Of a stretch of DNA of 19,936 nucleotides, positions 15,320 through 19,936 are shown in pieces. Within the stretch, counting starts at the first letter, position 1. Each line of letters opens with the position of its first letter. Under the pieces are notes generated by a model that was given only the letters and a program-made list of their open reading frames with translations, ran no database searches and was not told where the DNA came from. Source of the stretch: Anaerotignum sp. (GTDB taxonomy: Bacteria; Bacillota; Clostridia; Lachnospirales; Anaerotignaceae); the NCBI GenBank assembly GCA_020024395.1, contig JAHHTV010000008.1, positions 1 to 19,936 on the forward strand, given 5' to 3'. Both the position numbers and the translations under genes were made by a program.

Positions 15320-16152
15320 CTCATATTTATAACCCCAATACAGCATTTGAAAAAGTAGCATTAGATGATGTGAATTTGGAAATCAAAAAAGGCGAATTTA
15401 TTGGTTTGATTGGGCATACAGGTTCTGGGAAATCCACATTGATACAACATTTGAATGGGATTATATCTCCAACATCAGGCGAAATATTGTTAGATGGAGA
15501 AAATATACACAAAGACAAAACAAAACTGAAAGAAGTACGTCGTCGCATTGGTTTGGCATTTCAATATCCAGAGTACCAATTATTTGAAATGAGTATATAT
15601 AAAGATGTGGCGTTTGGCCCTACCAATTTGAAGTGGACAGAAGAAGAAATTCATAAAAGTGTAGTCAATGCTTTGGAGATGGTAGGCATACCAGAAAGTA
15701 TGTATGACAAATCTCCTTTTGAACTTTCTGGTGGGCAAAAACGTCGTGTGGCGATTGCGGGGGTTTTGGCAATGAACCCAGAAGTGCTGATTTTGGACGA
15801 GCCTACCGCAGGGCTAGACCCCAAAGGGCGTGACGAAATATTGGCTGCAATCAAAGAATTGCACGACAAAAGAGGTATTACTGTGATATTGGTGAGCCAT
15901 AGTATGGAAGATGTGGCAAAATTGGTGGATAGAATTATTGTGATGCATAAAGGAAAAGCAGCCATGCAGGGTACACCAAAAGAAATATTTGCCCATGTGA
16001 AAGAATTGGAGCAAATGGGATTGGCAGCACCACAAGTGAGTTATGTGTTTGCAGCACTGAAACAAAAAGGCTATGATGTGCCAACAGATATATATACCAT
16101 TGAAGAAGCAAAACAAGCATTATATACATTGTTGAAGCAGGTGAAAGTATGA
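15295..16152 (+). CDS. ecfA2: ECF transporter ATPase EcfA2
   Basis: Second ATPase of the ECF module. The 285-residue product shows Walker [10 protein letters not shown] at 40-48, FQYPEYQLF with the Q-loop at 90, signature LSGGQKRR at 144-151, Walker [13 protein letters not shown] at 165-176 and the switch histidine at 202. The [10 protein letters not shown] element distinguishes EcfA2 from EcfA1 (FQNPDNQL). It starts inside the 3' end of ecfA1 and its own stop overlaps the ecfT start (ATGA), a tightly coupled arrangement consistent with a fixed 1:1:1 complex. Confidence 0.95.
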   Translation: MSIQINHLTHIYNPNTAFEKVALDDVNLEIKKGEFIGLIGHTGSGKSTLIQHLNGIISPTSGEILLDGENIHKDKTKLKEVRRRIGLAFQYPEYQLFEMSIYKDVAFGPTNLKWTEEEIHKSVVNALEMVGIPESMYDKSPFELSGGQKRRVAIAGVLAMNPEVLILDEPTAGLDPKGRDEILAAIKELHDKRGITVILVSHSMEDVAKLVDRIIVMHKGKAAMQGTPKEIFAHVKELEQMGLAAPQVSYVFAALKQKGYDVPTDIYTIEEAKQALYTLLKQVKV

Positions 16153-16973
16153 TACGAGATATTACCATTGGACAGTATTACCCCACAAGTTCTGTCATTC
16201 ATCAATTAGATGCAAGGGTGAAAATTATTGTCACATTTTTATTTATTGTATCACTGTTTGTGGTGAATACATTGATGGGGTATGTTTTGGTGACAGCACT
16301 ATTAGGGGCAGTTATCAAAATATCAAAAGTACCATTGAAATTTATGTTGCGTGGGCTGAAAAGTATTATGATTATCATTATATTTACAGCCATAATCAAT
16401 TTGTTTTTGACACGAGGAGAAGATGTTATTTGGCAATTTGGGTTTTTGAAATTGACAAAAGAAGGCATTTATATGGCAATAAAAATGTGTGTGCGTTTGG
16501 TGCTTTTGATTGTCGGGTCATCTCTTTTGACATTGACCACAACACCCATACAGTTGACAGATGGTATTGAATATATTTTGAAACCATTGAAAAAAATTGG
16601 TGTGCCTGCACATGAAATTGCAATGATGATGACCATTGCACTACGGTTTATTCCAACATTGTTAGATGAAACAGACAAAATTATAAAAGCACAACAGGCA
16701 AGAGGGGCGGATTTTGATACGGGAAATTTGTTGCAAAAAGCAAAAAGTATGATACCCATATTGGTGCCATTGTTTATATCTGCTTTTCGTCGTGCAGAAG
16801 AACTTGCTATGGCGATGGAGGCAAGATGTTATCATGGGGATGAACATAGAACACGCATGAATGTGATGTGTTTGCAAAAACGGGATTATACAGCCATGAT
16901 ATTTGTGTTGGTATATTGTGGTTTTACCGTTGGTTTGCGTGTTGCTGAAAGATATTTACCATTTTTGATTTGA
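16149..16973 (+). CDS. ecfT: ECF transporter transmembrane scaffold EcfT
   Basis: EcfT couples ATP hydrolysis in EcfA1-EcfA2 to movement of the exchangeable S-component in the membrane. The 274-residue product has hydrophobic segments at about 26-60, 70-87, 110-130 and 248-265, and a long cytosolic region between with the two coupling motifs: ARG at 184-186 (within AQQARGADFD) and ARC at 225-227 (within AMEARCYHGDEHRTR). Cys in the second motif is also common in Firmicutes EcfT. It starts in an ATGA overlap with ecfA2. Length is normal (about 265-275). Confidence 0.95.
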   Translation: MIRDITIGQYYPTSSVIHQLDARVKIIVTFLFIVSLFVVNTLMGYVLVTALLGAVIKISKVPLKFMLRGLKSIMIIIIFTAIINLFLTRGEDVIWQFGFLKLTKEGIYMAIKMCVRLVLLIVGSSLLTLTTTPIQLTDGIEYILKPLKKIGVPAHEIAMMMTIALRFIPTLLDETDKIIKAQQARGADFDTGNLLQKAKSMIPILVPLFISAFRRAEELAMAMEARCYHGDEHRTRMNVMCLQKRDYTAMIFVLVYCGFTVGLRVAERYLPFLI

Positions 16974-16994
16974 AAAATATTGAAATATTCTAAT

Positions 16995-17039
16995 GGTTTC
17001 CAAAGTATATATGCTTTGGAAACCTCCATTTCTGGGAGG
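16995..17039 (+). promoter_or_regulatory. Alternating hairpins in front of the acyltransferase gene
   Basis: GGTTTCCAAAG (16995-17005) pairs perfectly with CTTTGGAAACC (17014-17024). Adjoining it, CCTCC (17023-17027) is complementary to GGAGG (17035-17039), the ribosome binding site of the next gene. The two hairpins share bases 17023-17024, so forming the first weakens the second, SD-masking one. No T-run follows. This could lower or switch translation of the acyltransferase; it may also be chance. Confidence 0.45.
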
Positions 17040-17047
17040 AAAAAGAA

Positions 17048-18070
17048 ATGAGAAATCAAGAAATTTCATTTGTGAATATTGTACTTTGTCTTTTGGTGAT
17101 GTGGATACATATTTGTTCTGTGGCGATTGTGGGACTGCCAAAAGAAAGTATGGCATTTTTGAGTATTTATGTGCCGTGGCGGTTATCTGCATTTGTCGTG
17201 CAGGCTTTTTTGTTTTTGTCTGCATTGAAATTGTTTTTATCTAAAAAAGAAGTAAAATACCATACATTCTTATGGGGCAGATGTAAAAAAATTGGTTTGT
17301 CTTATGTGATGGCTGTACTGGTTTCTTATATGGGCTTGATAAATTTGGAATATTATGTGTTTGATGGAAAATTTTTATTGCACTCGTTGTTTGTGGGAGA
17401 TATGATTGCTCCTTTTTATTTTGTGGTGATTATATTTCAGTTTTATATACTGCTTCCAGTGTGGAAATGGGTCATAGAGCATTTTCCTATGTGTGCAGTG
17501 ATTGTAGTGGCTGTGATATGCAATCGCATATTTTTGGGGTATTTGCCACAAATCATTTCCATCATTTCACCAGATACTGTATTTGCATATAATGACCGTA
17601 TTTTTACATCTTATTTGATTTATTGGATATTGGGCTGTTATGCAGGAAAATATTATGATTGTTTTTTGCAAAAAATCAAACAATATGGTGTTTGGATATG
17701 TGTTTGTTTTGTTGTGACAGCGGTTGTGAATGTATTTTTGAGTTATGGTATGATGAATGCATATTTCAAAATTGGATTTTTGGAAGATGTGCATATGATA
17801 TATGTGTTATCCGCAATATTGTTTTTGTTTTGGGTGGCAGAAATGGGTGGAAAAAAGTGTATGCGTTTTTCATTGTGTAAAGGCATGGATGGTTTGAGTT
17901 TTTATTTGTATTTATATCATGGAATATTGTTATATTACATACAAGATAAATGTTTGCAAGGTGTTACAGATTTGACAATGGGCGTGTTTTGGCGTGCAGT
18001 AGGTTGTTATGGTGTGACGGCAATTGTGGCGTTGATTTTTGTATTTTGGAAAAGGAGAAGGCAGATATGA
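17048..18070 (+). CDS. Acyltransferase-3 family membrane protein
   Basis: A 340-residue polytopic membrane protein with about ten hydrophobic helices. The first helix holds WIHICSV, matching the catalytic-histidine region of the acyltransferase-3 (OafA/YrhL-type) family, and the second ends in FLFLSALKLF, resembling the family's FFxLSG segment, here with Ala in place of Gly. Other landmarks are PFYFVVIIFQFYILLP and, near the end, SFYLYLYHG with a second histidine. These proteins O-acetylate or succinylate cell-surface sugars or antibiotics. Codons are more A/T-rich (many TTT, ATA, TAT) than in ribosomal genes. Start ATG 17048 is 8 nt after GGGAGG. The stop overlaps truA (ATGA). Substrate unknown. 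Confidence 0.8.
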   Translation: MRNQEISFVNIVLCLLVMWIHICSVAIVGLPKESMAFLSIYVPWRLSAFVVQAFLFLSALKLFLSKKEVKYHTFLWGRCKKIGLSYVMAVLVSYMGLINLEYYVFDGKFLLHSLFVGDMIAPFYFVVIIFQFYILLPVWKWVIEHFPMCAVIVVAVICNRIFLGYLPQIISIISPDTVFAYNDRIFTSYLIYWILGCYAGKYYDCFLQKIKQYGVWICVCFVVTAVVNVFLSYGMMNAYFKIGFLEDVHMIYVLSAILFLFWVAEMGGKKCMRFSLCKGMDGLSFYLYLYHGILLYYIQDKCLQGVTDLTMGVFWRAVGCYGVTAIVALIFVFWKRRRQI

Positions 18071-18840
18071 GAATATTGCTTACGATTGCATATGATGGCA
18101 CAAAATATAGCGGTTGGCAAAAACAAAAATCCCCTGAAGTTGCAACGGTGGAAGGCACAGTGGAACAGGCACTGCGTCATTTGTTTCGCTCTCCAGATTT
18201 AGAATGTATTGGAGCAAGCAGAACAGATAAAGGTGTACATGCATTGGGACAGCGGGCTGTGATTGATGTGGATACCACAATACCACCACAAAAAATTCCA
18301 CTTGCCATACGTCCGTTTTTACCTGATGATATTGTGGTGACAGCGGCAGAAGTTGTACCAGATGATTTTCACCCAAGATTTGATTGTGTTAAAAAAACAT
18401 ACGAATATCGTATTTGGCAAAGTGCTTTCAAAAATCCAAAAGAAAGACTATATAGCACATTTGTATATGATACACTGGATATTGCTGCCATGCAGGAAGG
18501 CGCAAAAGCATTTATCGGAAAACATGATTTTGCGGCATTTTGTGCGGCAGGCAGCACCGTTTCTTCTACGGTGCGTACCATATTTGACTGTCATGTGGAA
18601 CAAGACGGAAGTTGTATTCGGATATTGGTGACAGGCGATGGTTTTTTATACAATATGGTGCGGATACTGGCTGGTACATTGATTGCGGTCGGACAAGGCA
18701 AAAAAAGACCAACAGATGTGGCAGAAATTATTGCATCAAAAGATAGACGCAATGCAGGGCAAACCGCAGAGCCACAAGGTTTGACTTTGCTTGAAATTTA
18801 TTATGATTTGCAGACAAAAGCTATTGACAGCAGAGAATAG
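18067..18840 (+). CDS. truA: tRNA pseudouridine synthase A (positions 38-40)
   Basis: TruA converts uridines 38, 39 and 40 in the anticodon arm of many tRNAs to pseudouridine. The 257-residue product has the N-terminal MRILLTIAYDGTKYSGWQ, the catalytic motif ASRTDKGVHALGQ with aspartate 54, and the C-terminal GDGFLYNMVRILAGTL. Length is normal. The start is ATG 18067, overlapping the upstream acyltransferase stop by four bases; an in-frame extension to 17950 is only overlap. ecfA1-ecfA2-ecfT-truA-rplM-rpsI is a standard Firmicutes order, so the acyltransferase is the insertion. The rplM promoter lies in its last codons. Confidence 0.95.
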   Translation: MRILLTIAYDGTKYSGWQKQKSPEVATVEGTVEQALRHLFRSPDLECIGASRTDKGVHALGQRAVIDVDTTIPPQKIPLAIRPFLPDDIVVTAAEVVPDDFHPRFDCVKKTYEYRIWQSAFKNPKERLYSTFVYDTLDIAAMQEGAKAFIGKHDFAAFCAAGSTVSSTVRTIFDCHVEQDGSCIRILVTGDGFLYNMVRILAGTLIAVGQGKKRPTDVAEIIASKDRRNAGQTAEPQGLTLLEIYYDLQTKAIDSRE

Positions 18841-18852
18841 CCGTATTATAAT
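18824..18852 (+). promoter_or_regulatory. Consensus sigma-A promoter for rplM-rpsI
   Basis: TTGACA (18824-18829) and TATAAT (18847-18852) with a 17-base spacer: a perfect vegetative promoter. The -35 box lies inside the last codons of truA and the -10 box 7 bases past its stop. Expected transcription start is near 18859, giving a leader of about 160 nt before rplM. Confidence 0.9.
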
Positions 18853-18871
18853 AAAAAAGCTGTATTTTGAT

Positions 18872-18988
18872 TTTAGGACAATTTGTCTTAAATATATATT
18901 TCTCAAGGTGGGACCCAATAAGTTATGTCAAAACGGCATAATGGAGATTGCAGCCATATTCCCGTATGGTGTGCAAAGTCAACGGGTC
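18872..18988 (+). promoter_or_regulatory. Structured leader of rplM, candidate L13-type autoregulatory RNA
   Basis: The leader can fold into a 5' hairpin, TTTAGGACA (18872-18880) with TGTCTTAAA (18884-18892, one G-U), then a three-way structure closed by GACCC (18912-18916) and GGGTC (18984-18988). Inside it are GTTATGTC/GGCATAAT (18922-18929/18935-18942, with G-U pairs; loop AAAAC) and TTGCA plus CCATA (18948-18958) with TATGG (18965-18969) and TGCAA (18972-18976). An L13 leader that autoregulates rplM-rpsI is known in Firmicutes; I infer this is its counterpart from position, but I could not match its consensus by eye. The ribosome binding site follows 15 nt after the closing stem. Confidence 0.6.
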
Positions 18989-19019
18989 AACAAAAAATAA
19001 TAAGGGAGGTAAAAGAACC

Positions 19020-19457
19020 ATGAGAACAACTTACATTGCGAAAGAAGCAGACATCGTAAAAAAATGGTATGTTGTTGATGCAACAGATTTGACTTTGGGT
19101 CGTCTGTCCACTGAAATCGCAAACATTTTAAGAGGTAAAAACAAACCCCAGTATGCACCAAACGTGGATATGGGTGATTACGTTATCGTAATCAATGCAG
19201 AAAAAATTGCAGTATCTGGTAAAAAATTGACACAGAAAATGTATCATCATCACACAGGTTACATGGGTGGTCTGAAAACAGTCAGATTGGACAAAATGTT
19301 GGAAACACACCCTGAAAGAGTTATCGAACACGCTGTAAAAGGTATGCTTCCCAAAAACGCTCTGGGTAGAAAAATGTTCGGCAAATTGCACGTTTATGCA
19401 GGTGCAGAACACCCCCACGCAGCACAAAAACCTGAAGTACTGGAATTGAAATTTTAA
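19020..19457 (+). CDS. rplM: 50S ribosomal protein L13
   Basis: L13 is an early assembly protein of the large subunit. The 145-residue product has [20 protein letters not shown] at its N-terminus, the [20 protein letters not shown] strand-loop region, HTGYMGGLK, and [18 protein letters not shown], all family-typical. The start is ATG 19020, 9 nt after AAGGGAGG; the open frame upstream to 18948 lies in the leader RNA. It is the first gene of the rplM-rpsI unit. Confidence 0.97.
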   Translation: MRTTYIAKEADIVKKWYVVDATDLTLGRLSTEIANILRGKNKPQYAPNVDMGDYVIVINAEKIAVSGKKLTQKMYHHHTGYMGGLKTVRLDKMLETHPERVIEHAVKGMLPKNALGRKMFGKLHVYAGAEHPHAAQKPEVLELKF

Positions 19458-19475
19458 TAGAAGGAGGAAAGCATC

Positions 19476-19868
19476 ATGGCAGCAGCTAGATATTACGGCA
19501 CAGGCAGAAGAAAATCTTCCGTAGCAAGAGTATACTTGGTACCCGGCACTGGTAAAATTACAATTAACAAAAGAGATATTGACGATTATTTTGGTCTGGA
19601 AACATTGAAACTGATTGTACGTCAGCCTTTGGAATTGACAACAACAATCACAAAATTTGACGTTTTGGTAAACGTGCATGGCGGTGGTTTCACAGGTCAG
19701 GCAGGTGCAATCAGACATGGTATCTCCAGAGCTTTGTTGCAGGCTGATGGCGATTTCAGACCCGTTCTGAAAAAAGCAGGATTCTTGACAAGAGACCCTC
19801 GTATGAAAGAAAGAAAAAAATACGGTCTCAAAGCAGCAAGACGTGCTCCTCAGTTCTCCAAGAGATAA
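19476..19868 (+). CDS. rpsI: 30S ribosomal protein S9
   Basis: S9 lies in the head of the small subunit; its C-terminal tail touches the P-site tRNA anticodon loop. The 130-residue product contains [19 protein letters not shown] at the start, the [20 protein letters not shown] segment in the middle and the ending RAPQFSKR, with the conserved terminal Lys-Arg. ATG follows GAAGGAGG at 7 nt. It is 18 nt after rplM and is complete in the window. Confidence 0.98.
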   Translation: MAAARYYGTGRRKSSVARVYLVPGTGKITINKRDIDDYFGLETLKLIVRQPLELTTTITKFDVLVNVHGGGFTGQAGAIRHGISRALLQADGDFRPVLKKAGFLTRDPRMKERKKYGLKAARRAPQFSKR

Positions 19869-19911
19869 TTTTTTGTTTTGGCAATACAAAACGATACAAA
19901 TGGATATCAAA

Positions 19912-19936
19912 ACCGTTCGACATATTGTCGAACGGT
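19912..19936 (+). terminator. Inverted repeat at window end, probable terminator of rplM-rpsI
   Basis: ACCGTTCGACA (19912-19922) and TGTCGAACGGT (19926-19936) are perfectly complementary with a TAT loop, 43 bases after the rpsI stop. An A-run precedes it, which would pair with a T-run if one follows. The window stops at the last base of the stem, so the T-tract cannot be seen. Confidence 0.65.

Overview
The window is a chromosomal ribosomal-protein super-cluster from a low-to-medium GC Gram-positive bacterium. Gene order, purine-rich AAGGAGG ribosome binding sites, four-cysteine S14, four-cysteine adenylate kinase, a long L17 with two insertions, and the ecfA1-ecfA2-ecfT-truA-rplM-rpsI tail all point to class Clostridia, most likely a Lachnospirales-type organism. 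Species cannot be decided from this sequence alone.

Layout. Bases 1-8507 hold the end of the S10 cluster and the spc cluster without visible terminators: rplB (5' truncated by the window), rpsS, rplV, rpsC, rplP, rpmC, rpsQ, rplN, rplX, rplE, rpsZ, rpsH, rplF, rplR, rpsE, rpmD, rplO, secY. Bases 8510-9967 hold adk, a small KOW-domain protein, infA and rpmJ; the map gene usually found after adk is absent. Bases 9968-13370 hold the alpha cluster rpsM-rpsK-rpsD-rpoA-rplQ, closed by a strong A/T-rich terminator. Three of its junctions (before rpsM, before rpoA, before rplQ) carry hairpins or pseudoknot-capable RNA far more GC-rich than the surroundings.

Bases 13381-14310 hold two small minus-strand genes that interrupt the housekeeping run: one resembles the HEAT-like 'WxxLxxAYGxA...HQ' family, the other is unrecognised. 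From divergent promoters at 14330-14400 the plus strand resumes with the ECF vitamin-transporter energising module (ecfA1, ecfA2, ecfT), an acyltransferase-3 membrane protein, and truA, all overlapping or closely spaced. A consensus promoter inside the end of truA drives a structured leader and rplM-rpsI, which ends at a perfect inverted repeat at the window edge.

Functionally, nearly everything serves translation (ribosomal proteins, IF-1), transcription (RpoA), protein export (SecY), nucleotide balance (Adk) and tRNA modification (TruA). The accessory parts are the minus-strand pair and the acyltransferase. The best candidate for something undescribed is the roughly 125-nt RNA upstream of rpsM (9992-10116), which can fold into a closed multi-branch structure with a loop-loop contact and could be the S4-type autoregulatory element of this cluster. 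No tRNA, rRNA, CRISPR array, insertion sequence or origin was seen. No stretch above 300 bases lacks a gene; the longest gaps are 9968-10202 and 18841-19019, both described below.
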